Assembly: GCA_963738615.1 (NCBI GenBank)
Contig: CAVTXI010000019.1
Span: 868,001 to 932,000, forward strand
Source: CAVTWY01 sp963738615
GTDB lineage: Bacteria; Pseudomonadota; Gammaproteobacteria; Burkholderiales; Burkholderiaceae_C
Length of the DNA stretch: 64,000 bases
Reading direction: 5' to 3'
The number at the start of each line of letters is the position of its first letter. The first letter of the stretch is position 1. This document shows positions 1-9,157 of this stretch, piece by piece. Position numbers and translations under genes: made by a program. The notes under the pieces were generated by a model. The model worked only from the letters and a program-made list of their open reading frames with translations. It ran no database searches and was not told the DNA's origin.

Positions 1-2205
1 ACACGCGACGTCAGGCTCAAGCTACTGCTACTCGACTTACGCGAGCGCCTCTGGCGCAGGCGCTTGCACGCAAGCGCGCGCATAGGCCGCAGTACGGATC
101 TCGAGGCCGATCTCGGCGCCGTGCTTCGTGGCGATGGCGTGGCCAACCACTACCGCACGCGGCACCTGATGGGACCGCACTATCTCCAGAATCTGCGACG
201 CTTTCTGGGGGAAGACTTGATATCGAGCGGGTGGCTTGCGGCGCAGCAGAGACTGACAGGCGCGGTTAGTGCGCAGCTTCAGTCGCTTGGATCCAACTGG
301 CGGCCCCGATTGGCGGGCGCGGCGTATGACGAGCGAGTCCGCTCGCTACTTGGCGTGCGGGTACAGGTCGCTGCGGGCGCACTCGCTCCCAACTACATCG
401 ACGCTCTTCTGGCTTCGCCGCCAATCCTGACTGGACCGCTGCCTGCGCCAGCGTCGCTCCTACACGTACTGCTGCACCATGCCGTGAGGTTGGAATGCCT
501 TTGGGGCGCCGCTCGACTTTATGTGGGGTATGCACGTGACACCGATCTAGCTGCGCTGATGCGAGATTCCGAGTTGGTCAACTTGGGCGCCTCGATCGCC
601 ATCACTTGGCGCACGCTGCTCGGATATCGCAACCCGCCAGCCGGCGATCAGACGATCGCCCAGTTCATCGCCGATGGATTCGCCACCAAAACCTTCAGTG
701 GCCGATTCGCGCCATTGGGCCGGGTCCGTGACGCCATGAGGCACCTAGCCAGACTGGACGCCCCCACGCTGGACCGGCTGCTGGTCAGCACGCTTGACTT
801 GGCGTCGCACCGGCTCGACGCATGGATCGGCTCTTTCGCAGCGAAGCGTCTCGCCAAGATGCGGGTTAAGTCGCCAACGGGCCTCTGCGTCGGCGCCTAC
901 GGCTGGGTGGAAGATCTGCGGCCGGCGCCGACGCGCAACCCCTTGCCGACGCCCACAGGCGAGGCAGGGCCGGTGTTCCCGTTGGAGCGCGACGCAGGCT
1001 TCATCCACGCGCCTTCAATCACGCAAGCACAGACGGCCGCGTTGCTGCGACAGGCCCACCTGTCGCACGCCCGGGAGGGCGCCACCAACCTCTTCGCGGT
1101 CGACCTGTCGTCGCGCCGGGTCAGGCTGGCCGCTGAATTGCTCGATGGCGTTCGCCAAGGGCAGCCGCTGAGCGCGTTGCTGGGCTACCGCGTCGAGCGC
1201 GGGCTGCACGAGCACAAGCTGGACCACTTGATCGACGACTTGCGCGCCCGCGCGCCACTGCGCGCAGCCGACATGCCACCGCCCGGTACGGCCGTTGAGG
1301 CCTTCTTGCCGCGCAACGTGGTTGATGGGTTGCGGCTTCACGCGCTTTGGGACGCGCAGCGGAAGAACCCGACGGAACCCTTCAAGACCTGTGCGCCGGT
1401 GCTGGCTGAGTTGGACGATGCGGTCGACGCGATGGCCGACACGCTGTTGGCTGAGGCCGCGCATCAAGCCGTGCGCGGCAACACCGTACGCGCGGCAGCT
1501 ACGCTTCAGGCTATGGCAGCCGGGGAACAGCCGCCGCCTGAACTGGAGTTCGTTCGCACGCCCCGCAGCGGTCTCGCGATCACGCATCGCGTGGCCGCGC
1601 TGCTTCCAGACAGCGTCGAGCTGCTACGCGGTTGGCCGGGTCCAGCGCAATCGCCACGGGCACTTGCCGAACCGCGCTTGGACGCGTGGGCCGGCCGTCT
1701 GCTCGGTGCGGCAGATCGGGTCCGCATCGTGGTCGAGCGCCGCGTAGGCGCTGCAGTGAAGACGCGCCACGAGGTTCGCGGCCACGAACTCGGTCTACGC
1801 CCGTTGGATGTGCTGGCCCTGGCGCCGCTCGAGCCAGGAGCGTCCGCGCCCCAACTCGCCGCGCACGCGTTGCGTGTGGTGCGTTCGAAGTTTGGTGGCG
1901 AGGCGACTGGCGAGACGCTGCGCGTCGATCCGTTGCGAGGCGCGGATTTCGGGGTGAACGACCTCGCATTCGGTGATCTGGCTACGCTGGGAGCGCTTGC
2001 GCGGCGACTACTTGGACACGCACGCGCTCTCGATGGCCGAGATCTGCAGGCCCTGAGCGAGCCCAGCCAGAGCGGCGTCGACGCTACCGAGATCGAATTG
2101 CGCGCGTCGCATGCACTCGAGGGCATCGCGTCGGCGACCACTCGACTCGCCAGCGTGCTTGCGGCTCCACAGGCCCAATCACTTGCTCTGCGCGCTGCCA
2201 TGGAT
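1..2205 (+). CDS. Large unrecognised protein, fragment open at both ends
   Basis: The reading frame is open from base 1 without a start, so the gene begins outside the window. Good coding character continues to about base 2205. After that the frame runs on to 2709 only as the antisense of the oppositely oriented gene. The roughly 730 visible residues are Ala/Arg/Leu-rich, with no signal peptide or membrane segment. The clearest landmark is LLGYRVERGLHE near residue 370. I have an impression of similar LGY-x-ERxLH stretches in very large uncharacterised proteins, but cannot name a family. The C-terminal part seems to have been lost at the junction near 2205. No function is proposed. Confidence 0.6.
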
Positions 2206-2222
2206 ATCCGAACAGACGTGAT
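2179..2222. other. Rearrangement junction between two truncated convergent genes
   Basis: The rightward fragment and the leftward operon's last gene each lose their natural ends inside about 40 bp. The leftward protein reads to NADHVCSD and then ends in eight residues that are merely the antisense of the rightward gene. The rightward gene reads antisense to its neighbour beyond this point. There is no transposon end, target duplication or terminator. It is either a real recombination scar or a chimeric assembly join. Confidence 0.55.
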
Positions 2223-4245
2223 CCGCGTTCGTTTCGATGGCCCAGCCAGGATGCAGAGCGCGCAGCAAGTCGGCTGCGCGCCTCGTGGCCGCCTCGTCCA
2301 GACTGTAGAAGGCAACACTGTAGGAAGGCTCGCTTGCCAAGTCGTCGGCCGGAATGGCCGGGGGCGCCGCGCCCATTGGCTCGAGTTCGAGCCCCGCCTC
2401 CTTGACCAAGAGTTGCAGTTGCTGGAGTTGCATTGGCTCGAGGCGAGCACCGAACTCCCGGCAAGCCTGCACAACTGCTGTGAGCAGGCGCAGTCGAGCG
2501 TCCGCGTCGCGGACGCGACGCAGCGCAAGCGAGTCACAGACATCCAGCGCCCAGCCGACAGCCTGGGGCGAGCGTACGGCCTCGAAGATCTTGGCAATGG
2601 TGTCAACCGCATGCCGGTAGGCTGCGTCGTCTCCGGTCTCGACGATGGCAACCATCGTCTGGTGAAGCAACTCCTGGTCGGTGCGTTGGAAGACGTCGCG
2701 CGCACGTAGAGCCTCCAACATCTCTGTGTATAGCGGAACAAGACGGCGGTCCGGATCGGTGCGCTCTATGAAGAGTTCGTGCCAGAGCGGATAGAGCCGC
2801 TCGAACAGAGCGGGATCGTCAACGGCCTGGTGCATCAAGCAATCGACGGCAGAGTGGACCATGCCGGCCTCCGCTAGCAGACGTGCGGGTTCGACGCTCC
2901 TGGCGAACTCGGTCCAGCGCTCGATGTAGCGTTCAGGCGGTTCGCCCGGCAGTCGGTTGAACTGGTCGCACAGCCTTTCCGGCAACGCAGGCTCGCGATA
3001 GCTGGCACGCAGGTTTGTCAGCCGGGTGGCCGAGGCAGACTCAACCGCAGCCCGAATGGGTGCGGCAGTTGCCTCGAGGCGCGAGAGGACTGCCCCCGCT
3101 TTAGCCGGGTCGGCCGACTCCCGCGCGCAGGCAATGAGGCCGCGCAGCACATCGACACCATCGGGCAGCGGCCAGTAGAGGGTCCAGGCGCGATCGAATT
3201 GCTCGTTCGCCAATGCCTCATTCGCTGGCCCCACGTCGTCAACAGGCGCGTGCGGAGTGCAAGACTGCCGAAGCAAGCGGTCAATGGCACCAAAAGCTCC
3301 GCCCGGCAAATCCTGCAAAAGGCGCTCGCAGACCGCCAACTGTGGCTCGGGTTGCAGCAGTTCGTGTAGGACGAACGCCTTGAGCACGGCCGGGCGGCGC
3401 GAGGTACGGCGGGTGCGGAACAGCGGCTGAGCAGGAACAGCAACTGTCTCCTTGAACTGTTGGAGCAGTGGTTCGATCTTCGCCGCTGCCTCGAAGGGCT
3501 GCACATGAGCCCGGTACAAGGCCTCCATCACATCCCCGTAGGTTTCGGGCGGCAGTTGGAGGTGGAGCAGTTGCGGCAGCAATGGGTGCTCGACGATCGC
3601 ATCCCAGCGCTCGAAGGCGGCATCCAACCGTGTCTCGAGGAAGCGCCGGTTCTCTGCCGAAACACCGAACCGCTCGCGCATCGTTGCCATCGCCGACCGG
3701 GCGTCGGTCTCGTTGCGGGCAAGCAGCGCGCGATCAAACGATGCGCGCAGTTGGTGAAAGGTGCGCGGCACGTACACCGCCACCCGCGGCCTCCGGCGCA
3801 GCAGTTGGTCGTAGAGACACCATTGGCGCAAGACCACCTCATCACTGCGTGTATCGAGTACGTCGAAACGGGTCGCGTACCAGCCCGCGCGCTCGATGAT
3901 CGGCAACGCATACTGGTCGGCTTCATCGGGCTCCCCGCCGACTGGTCGCTCGGAGACAAAGCTCGGACCGAGGAAAGCGCGCATCTCTTCTTGCAGTGCC
4001 CGCGATGTTTGCGGTGTGGCTGCGCACGCGTACCAAGCGGTAGGTCCATTGGCGCGGGCGCGGAAAGGCAGCAGCACCGATCGGTCAGTCTCGCCGCTGG
4101 CATGGTGGTGCAGGCTGACTTGGTAGGCTCGGCGAGTCTCCTCGTCGCCGCCGATTGCCGGCGTGCAGTGGTTCGGTGCCGCAAAGAATGCGGCTTGCAG
4201 GGCTTGAGCCCTATCGGCGCTGTCTTGGCGATCAGGGCTGTCCAT
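2179..4245 (-). CDS. DpdD-like protein (tentative), C-terminally truncated
   Basis: Encodes 688 residues. The ATG lies inside the 3' end of the upstream phospholipase-D gene (14-bp overlap), so the two are translationally coupled. The protein is soluble, helical and rich in Leu/Glu/Arg, with no signal peptide and no obvious enzyme motif. Its place directly after a DpdK-like gene, plus the character of its C-terminal part (ETNADHVCS), suggest DpdD of the 7-deazaguanine DNA-modification/restriction cluster. This is a family-memory call, not a measured match. The last residues are antisense readthrough of the facing gene, so a C-terminal segment is probably missing. An unrelated helical scaffold protein remains possible. 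Confidence 0.5.
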   Translation of the reverse strand: MDSPDRQDSADRAQALQAAFFAAPNHCTPAIGGDEETRRAYQVSLHHHASGETDRSVLLPFRARANGPTAWYACAATPQTSRALQEEMRAFLGPSFVSERPVGGEPDEADQYALPIIERAGWYATRFDVLDTRSDEVVLRQWCLYDQLLRRRPRVAVYVPRTFHQLRASFDRALLARNETDARSAMATMRERFGVSAENRRFLETRLDAAFERWDAIVEHPLLPQLLHLQLPPETYGDVMEALYRAHVQPFEAAAKIEPLLQQFKETVAVPAQPLFRTRRTSRRPAVLKAFVLHELLQPEPQLAVCERLLQDLPGGAFGAIDRLLRQSCTPHAPVDDVGPANEALANEQFDRAWTLYWPLPDGVDVLRGLIACARESADPAKAGAVLSRLEATAAPIRAAVESASATRLTNLRASYREPALPERLCDQFNRLPGEPPERYIERWTEFARSVEPARLLAEAGMVHSAVDCLMHQAVDDPALFERLYPLWHELFIERTDPDRRLVPLYTEMLEALRARDVFQRTDQELLHQTMVAIVETGDDAAYRHAVDTIAKIFEAVRSPQAVGWALDVCDSLALRRVRDADARLRLLTAVVQACREFGARLEPMQLQQLQLLVKEAGLELEPMGAAPPAIPADDLASEPSYSVAFYSLDEAATRRAADLLRALHPGWAIETNADHVCSDIHGSAQSK

Positions 4246-4762
4246 AGAGCTCGAAGTGCATGCGAGCAGAAGCGACCGATTCAGGCTCGAACGAGACCGT
4301 CACGGACTCGTCATTGAGTGCAACGCCGCTCTCAGTCAGGTTCATCGAGCCATCGATCAGCACTCGGTCGGTGAGCACGCCCTTGGTATGCAGTTGCGCG
4401 TTCTTGTCGGACCAGCGCAGTTGATCGTGCAGGCCGGCATCGGTGATTGCCTCGACGATGCGGCGCTTGAAGGTCTTGTTGTGGTCGTCCGGCCTTGTGT
4501 GAACGTGTAGTGCCGTCCCATTCGCGGCAATCGCCACCAGCACTTCGACGAGCCGGATCTCGCGCTTCGCCCACTCGGGATTGAGCGTGGCGTACTGGCC
4601 AAGTTGGCTGTCAAAGATGATGATGTTGCTTATCCAGGGTGCCACGATGAAAACATCGCGGCTGGGCGTCAGCAGCTCCTGTGCGAACACCATGGACAGC
4701 ACCTCGCGCACAGCGTGCTGTGAAGTAGCGGCACTCTTGAAGATCTTCCGCGTGCCGCTCAT
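4232..4762 (-). CDS. dpdK: Phospholipase D-like protein, DpdK family
   Basis: Encodes 176 residues starting MSGTRKIF. The start ATG overlaps the stop of the integrase gene (ATGA), and the 3' end overlaps the next gene. A single HKD half-site sits in the C-terminal half: LHTKGVLTD (His-x-Lys-x4-Asp) followed by GSMNLT. The N-terminal part has the VAPWISN strand seen in short PLD-fold proteins. Single-HKD proteins of this size usually dimerise to form one active site and act as nucleases. Size and motif layout fit DpdK, an accessory component of the Dpd DNA-modification defence cluster. None of the modification enzymes (DpdA-C) is visible here, so a stand-alone nuclease role is equally possible. 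Confidence 0.6.
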   Translation of the reverse strand: MSGTRKIFKSAATSQHAVREVLSMVFAQELLTPSRDVFIVAPWISNIIIFDSQLGQYATLNPEWAKREIRLVEVLVAIAANGTALHVHTRPDDHNKTFKRRIVEAITDAGLHDQLRWSDKNAQLHTKGVLTDRVLIDGSMNLTESGVALNDESVTVSFEPESVASARMHFELYGQP

Positions 4763-7127
4763 GCCGTCGCCTCCAACTCGAAGTGCAAGGCAATCGTCCC
4801 CTGACCGCGCACTACGGACGACAGTCGCGGATACACGTTGAGGTACTCGAGTTGTACCGGCACGGTCGCCGCGAACGCCATGATGCGGTTGAGCAGCGCG
4901 GCGTCCGGCGGAAGCGTCACCACCGCCTGCCCCTGGGCCTCGAGTTGTCGATGCAGTTCTTCCAAGGCATCGGGCGCCTCGCCGACGATCGGTTCGACGG
5001 CTTCGGACAGCCACGGCGTGAGCAGCAACCGGTCCGTGACCATCGGCGTGTCGGCGAAACGTTCCGAGACCGGCAATGCATGCGTGCGCAGTGCATGGCC
5101 GCGGGCCCAGAGGATGCCCTCGTAGAGATTCGTGTACGTGCGCAGAGTCTCGAGATTGCTGGCGTGACCGGCACGGACGCTCATCTCGTTCCACTCCCGT
5201 TGCGACTTCACGCCGATGCGGGCAAGAGAAATGAAGGTATGCCGCAGGCTATGAAAGCTGATCAGCGGCTCGCCCGTTCGTTGCTTGAGCAAGTGACTGA
5301 TCACGTGGACCGTGGCACCCGGCTCGAACGCTCGCTCGGGGTCTTCAGGGGCGGCGAAGACCAGTGCGCTGGGACCCGCCCCTTCTTGCCTGCGGCGCTC
5401 GATCCAACGACCGAACGCATCGGCTCCTGGGCCACGCTCGAGCTTGAGCGTGCGTCGCGCATCAGGCGTCTTTCCGTCCACGGGCCCGGACGCGGGTCGA
5501 GCGTCACGTACCAGTGGCCGCGGTACCAGTGCACGCCGTCCATCGTGCATCGCCGCCAATCCTGCTCGCGCATCGCGCACGAACTCGCCATTCCGAAAAC
5601 AGCGGCGAGTTGATCTTCGAATCTTCCGAGCTTCGTTCGCGCATCCAAGAAGATCTGGACATCGGCGATCTCGGCACGGGAGGGTAGTTGTGCTCGCGGC
5701 AGGTGGGGCTTGCCCTCGCCGTCGCGGGGCCACGATCGCGGCGGCAGTCCGTACGAGAAGGTCATGTACTCGTAGTACGCGGTGAAGGCCGACGATGCGT
5801 GATCCTTGTCTCCGGCAAGTGCGAGCACGCGCTTGCGGACATCCGCCCAATCGACCCCCTCGATGGCGTTGATGTCAATCTCGGCCAGGACCGTGAGCAG
5901 CGGGATAACGATCGCGCCAACGTAGTCCGCGATGGACTTCGGCGCAAAGGGCGATGTCCGCAACGTACCGCGATGTACGAACTCGCGTAGCCAATCGAAG
6001 ATGGCGGCAAACCAGCCGCCAAGCGCGACGGCTTCTTCGTTCAGCTTGGTGAGTTCGTCGTACACCACCTGCCTTTGCGCATGCGGTGTCCCGACTCCGG
6101 TGTAGCCGCATGCATCTTTCAAGTCGCGCGCGAAGGCACGTGCACGCTGCTGTTCTGCACGGCCAACGCCCGCAAAGACGGCGTTTGCGAGGCGCGCCCT
6201 CGTGCTTGGCGCTGCGGCTTTTAGCTCCGCCGCCAGGTGTGGCTCGCTCCGCCAAGGCTGCCCCCGTCTTCCATCGAGCGAGGCATCGACGATCGACCGC
6301 GGTCAGGGGTTGGTAGCCGTTGACATGTGCGGCCAAGTCGCCGGGCAGCACCGACGCAAAACGTGTACGGGCCGCTTCAAGTAGGGCAGCAAGTGGGATG
6401 CGTTGTCCTGCAATGCGTTCGATCGCGGACAACAACAGGTCCTTCGCCCGGTGATACGAGGGTCGATCCCGGAACTCATCGAGCCAGATGATCAGCGGCG
6501 CGGCGAGGTGCCGTCGCTGCATTCGGCCCTCTTCGTCTACCCACTCGATGGCGTGCGCATCCGCGGTCCGATAGCTCGAGCCGAGGGCTGCGTAGGCAAG
6601 CTCCAGGTCTTGCTCGTTCGGGATGCCCTCGAGGATCAGCCAAAACAGTGCGAAGGCAGGACTCGATCGCTCGCAGAGTTCGCCACGGAGAGTCGACCGA
6701 ACCAGTCGGTCGAAGAACATGTCGCTTGACGCCGGTTCCTGCGGGTAGGCTGACCAGCGAGCGCCCTGCGTCATCCTTGATGACCTTGATGCGGGCACCG
6801 ATGAACTGAGCCCAGCGGGAAGTCGTCCGCGCTTCCGTCCGCAAGGCCACGCGGGGCAACCACCCCCATCTCGCGGAGCAGGCCGTCCTGGGCGGCGACG
6901 ATCCTGCGGTGGATTGCCCATCGTGATTCGATCTGCGTCGAACTGCCGACCTCCGATCCCTTGTCGATGTGCCGAGCGAACACCGTGCCGTCCTCGCTGC
7001 TCAGCCCTAGCTGCAAGAGTTCGGTCAGCCAGAACTTCCTCCCCCAGTTGCCTTCGGCATGTCGATCGCCGGCAGCCACGCGCAGGTCTTTCGCGGAGAG
7101 GGACCGCGCGTACCTGCGAGTCAGCAT
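4759..7127 (-). CDS. Large site-specific tyrosine recombinase (frameshifted)
   Basis: About 789 codons once frames are joined. The start overlaps the upstream gene's stop (ATGCTGA). Frame changes are needed near 6785, 6300 and 5480. The C-terminal part carries the tyrosine-recombinase signature: HSLRHT (His-x-x-Arg), then RAGHAS (second His), then RTYTNLY with the candidate nucleophilic tyrosine. A box-I-like arginine lies upstream in CAMREQDWR. At about 790 residues it is much larger than ordinary 350-450-residue phage integrases, so a long N-terminal region of unknown role is present. It should catalyse integration and excision at the adjacent tRNA-Arg site. The three breaks may be sequencing errors or decay. 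Confidence 0.65.
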
Positions 7128-8403
7128 CCTAGCAGCGGAACGTCGTCATAGCGAAGGGCCGCTTCGGCCCACTCGGTCCACTGCTTGGGCACCGGGCCTG
7201 CATGAAGCCTCAACCTGCTCTGCAATTCGCGAATGTGCGCATAGACGTTGATGACGGTTTCTTGTGCCACGCCATAGAGCACAACGTCCATGACCAGACC
7301 GACCTCGTTCGCCTTGTCGTCACATTCGACATGAGTCGACGCCAGGCCGCCAGTACCGCGCGGAGATATTGGTCAGCCTGCTGGGGCGCTTGCCCGCGCA
7401 GAAGTCGAGCGTCACGCCAGCGGCGGCCATGAAACGGTTGTTGAACCGCATGAGGGTTCGCAGACGGCACCCGGTGGGCGGCCTGCGCTTGATCCGCCGC
7501 TGCAACCTGTCGTGGGCCTGCTTGACCGCCTCTCGCGTGGGGACGGTTGGCGGACCGAACCCCACGTCACCAACGTACGCGGCGGGAGTGCCCCATACGA
7601 GCATCTCGTTGAGGGCTTCATGCACCCGCCGCAGCCGGTCGGTCGGAACAAGCGCGTAGTAGGGGCGCGAGCGCGGGATCAAGTGCATCGCACCGGTGGC
7701 GATAGCCACGTCGGTTCGGTCGAGACCCGCGTCGAGAAGCATCGCCGTCACCGCCGCCCGAAACCGCGCAAGCGTGGCTCGGAGCTTGTACCCGCCGAGA
7801 TCGGCGACGGCTTGTCCGCCGCTCAGACTCGTCTGAGGAAGCAGGATCCCGATGCGCCGCGCCGTTGGTGCGAGATCTCTGAAGCGACGCAGCGCCGCGC
7901 CAAGATGAGCGGACAACGGTACGCCGTGCGACAGCGTCGACGGGCGGTAGCTGTCGCGGTGCGTTGGACTCGCGGCCTGGAAGTCGAAGATGCCGGTGTA
8001 GTCCTTGTGCGCACACTGGTCGTCGATGTCGATCCAGACCGGCTCGCCCTCATCGGCACTCAAGGGCCACGAGGTCCACAACCTCTCGGGTGATGCCCAG
8101 TTCGACGGCGAGGGCGTCCTTGATGGCCTCCGGTTCGAGCTTTTCGACCCCTTCGCGGATGGCGCGCGCGATCTCGAGCACCTGAGGTTCCGGCGCGGTG
8201 TCACGCCCTGCGACGGCTTGACGTTCGCGCGCGCCGGCGTACAGGCTGCGCCAGATCAGGCTGGCGGCAACGGGTGTTCGACGCTTGCGCTCTCCGGGCG
8301 AGCGGGAAGGTGCCTGCGCTGGAGCGGCAGGGGAGTTGCGAGAGTCGGGAAGGGAAGTTGGCGGCGCTGAAGATTCAAAGAGGTCAAGCTGGGCGTCCTG
8401 CAT
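7121..8403 (-). CDS. Integrase-operon first protein, unknown function (frameshifted)
   Basis: About 428 codons after joining frames near 8050 and 7350. The preferred start is MQDAQLDLF at 8403, because GGAGA lies about 6 nt upstream; an in-frame ATG exists at 8415. Conserved-looking stretches include WIDIDDQCAHKD and MHLIPRSRPYYALVP. The carboxyl end ELQSRLRLHAGPVPKQW overlaps the recombinase start by 7 nt, a sign of co-translation. There is no recognisable domain and no HxxR motif. Co-transcription with a large integrase suggests a recombination accessory or directionality protein. That is inference from context only. Confidence 0.55.
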
Positions 8404-8420
8404 GCTGGTCTCCATGCCGA

Positions 8421-8442
8421 CGCGCGCACGCGCGCGCGCGGC
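8421..8442. repeat. Alternating purine-pyrimidine (CG/CA) tract
   Basis: Just upstream of the first operon gene there is an almost uninterrupted CG/CA alternation. Such tracts can adopt left-handed DNA and are prone to slippage. It lies in the leader of the integrase operon. Confidence 0.6.
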
Positions 8443-8505
8443 CACAAGGTTGGTCGGGTGGGAACGAGGGGTGGAGACGCCACGCGGCAGACAGCCGCGG
8501 GCAGG

Positions 8506-8536
8506 CGTGATCGCAGCGATCACGCGAGGTGATCGC
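8506..8536. promoter_or_regulatory. Candidate operator: three GTGATCGC boxes
   Basis: A perfect 9-bp inverted repeat CGTGATCGC/GCGATCACG with a 1-nt spacer is followed 5 bp later by a third copy of GTGATCGC. It lies 100-130 bp upstream of the start of the leftward integrase operon. This is the expected place for autoregulation or for an excisionase or recombinase arm site. No promoter hexamers are confidently visible. Confidence 0.45.
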
Positions 8537-9000
8537 CAAAACGATCAGGCAATGCAGCGGCGCAAGCCGCCTGGTCGATCGCGCGGGCGAGGCGCGTGGT
8601 GGAGTCGCGGACTGCTGAGCGACTGCCCCTAGATCGGTCCGTTACGGACCTGTTGCGCCGACTGCAATCGGCGCGGCATAGTGTCTGCCTTCAGCTTGCC
8701 TTTCGGCTCGCAGGGTCTGGCAGCTACCCACGCGTCACATCGAGCGCGCGCGGCAAGATTAAGACCAATGGTCGCGGAAGGTCAAGCGCGTCACATGCTC
8801 ACGAGATCGCAACCGAGCCTCAACCTATGGTCCGATCCGAGGTCGATGTGACATGGCTCCTCGATCCCGAATCGCGAGGTCCGAAACGTCACAACAAGGG
8901 CTCTATCGTGATCGTTCCAAATCAAGGACTTACGCCGCTTCGTCGACCAAGGCAAACTGACCTACGCAGCATTTGCTGTTGAAGCCCAGCATCTCGCCTA
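8537..9000. other. Element end, no supported gene
   Basis: An open frame at 8596-8982 on the plus strand lacks convincing coding character and has no ribosome binding site. The segment separates the operator-like boxes from the tRNA fragment and is the natural location for recombinase arm-binding sites. I see no clear repeat family in it. Confidence 0.4.
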
Positions 9001-9047
9001 GCCTCCGAAGCCAGGGGCCGCTGGTTCGATCCCAGCCGGGCGCGCCA
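9001..9047 (+). other. 3' fragment of tRNA-Arg(CCG), attachment site
   Basis: The run contains the anticodon loop CTCCGAA (anticodon CCG), the 3' anticodon strand GCCAG and a 5-nt variable loop. The T arm follows as GCTGG-TTCGATC-CCAGC, then the acceptor 3' strand CGGGCGC, discriminator G and encoded CCA. The D arm and the 5' acceptor strand (expected GCGCCCG) are absent upstream. The 5' anticodon strand reads CTAGC and mispairs once. This is therefore not a functional tRNA but the partial duplicate expected at the far end of an element integrated into a tRNA 3' end. Confidence 0.85.
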
Positions 9048-9102
9048 AGCAAGTGCTTGATCTGCGAAGGATTTCTTCTTCGCGTTGCTTCAGGCACTTG
9101 CT
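9048..9102. repeat. Nested inverted repeats next to the att site
   Basis: An outer perfect 9-bp inverted repeat, AGCAAGTGC at 9048-9056 and GCACTTGCT at 9094-9102, encloses a smaller hairpin GCGAAG-8 nt-CTTCGC (9064-9083). It starts immediately after the CCA of the tRNA fragment. It could be the former tRNA terminator or recombinase-binding DNA. Confidence 0.55.
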
Positions 9103-9113
9103 CTAAACCTGCT

Positions 9114-9157
9114 CCGTGGCCCACCGGTGGCCCATCCGTGGCTCAAGCGTGGCCCAT
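9114..9157. repeat. Four tandem 11-bp repeats (consensus CCGTGGCCCAT)
   Basis: The units are ccgtggcccac, cggtggcccat, ccgtggctcaa and gcgtggcccat, directly abutting and on one helical face (11-bp period). Iteron-like direct repeats 70-110 bp from a tRNA att core resemble integrase arm-type sites. They lie on the presumed chromosomal side, which may indicate an older or tandem element at the same tRNA. Confidence 0.65.

Larger units (their letters stand above)
1..9047. mobile_element. Right end of an integrated element at tRNA-Arg(CCG)
   Basis: The segment left of a partial tRNA-Arg(CCG) copy carries a tyrosine-recombinase operon that starts about 600 bp inside the boundary and reads inward, plus accessory genes of the phospholipase-D/Dpd type. 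Elements that insert into the 3' end of a tRNA gene leave the intact tRNA at one end and a 3' partial copy at the other. The partial copy here reads rightward, so the element should lie to its left and ordinary chromosome to its right. The left end is outside the window, so total size is unknown. Content and polarity are seen; the element assignment is inferred. Confidence 0.6.

Noticed and set aside
8596..8982. A 128-codon plus-strand gene between the integrase operon and the tRNA fragment
   Set aside because: No ribosome binding site and no recognisable domain. Its position fits attachment or regulatory DNA better.
9001..9047. A functional tRNA-Arg gene
   Set aside because: The D arm and the 5' acceptor strand are missing and the anticodon stem has a mismatch. 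Only the 3' half is present.
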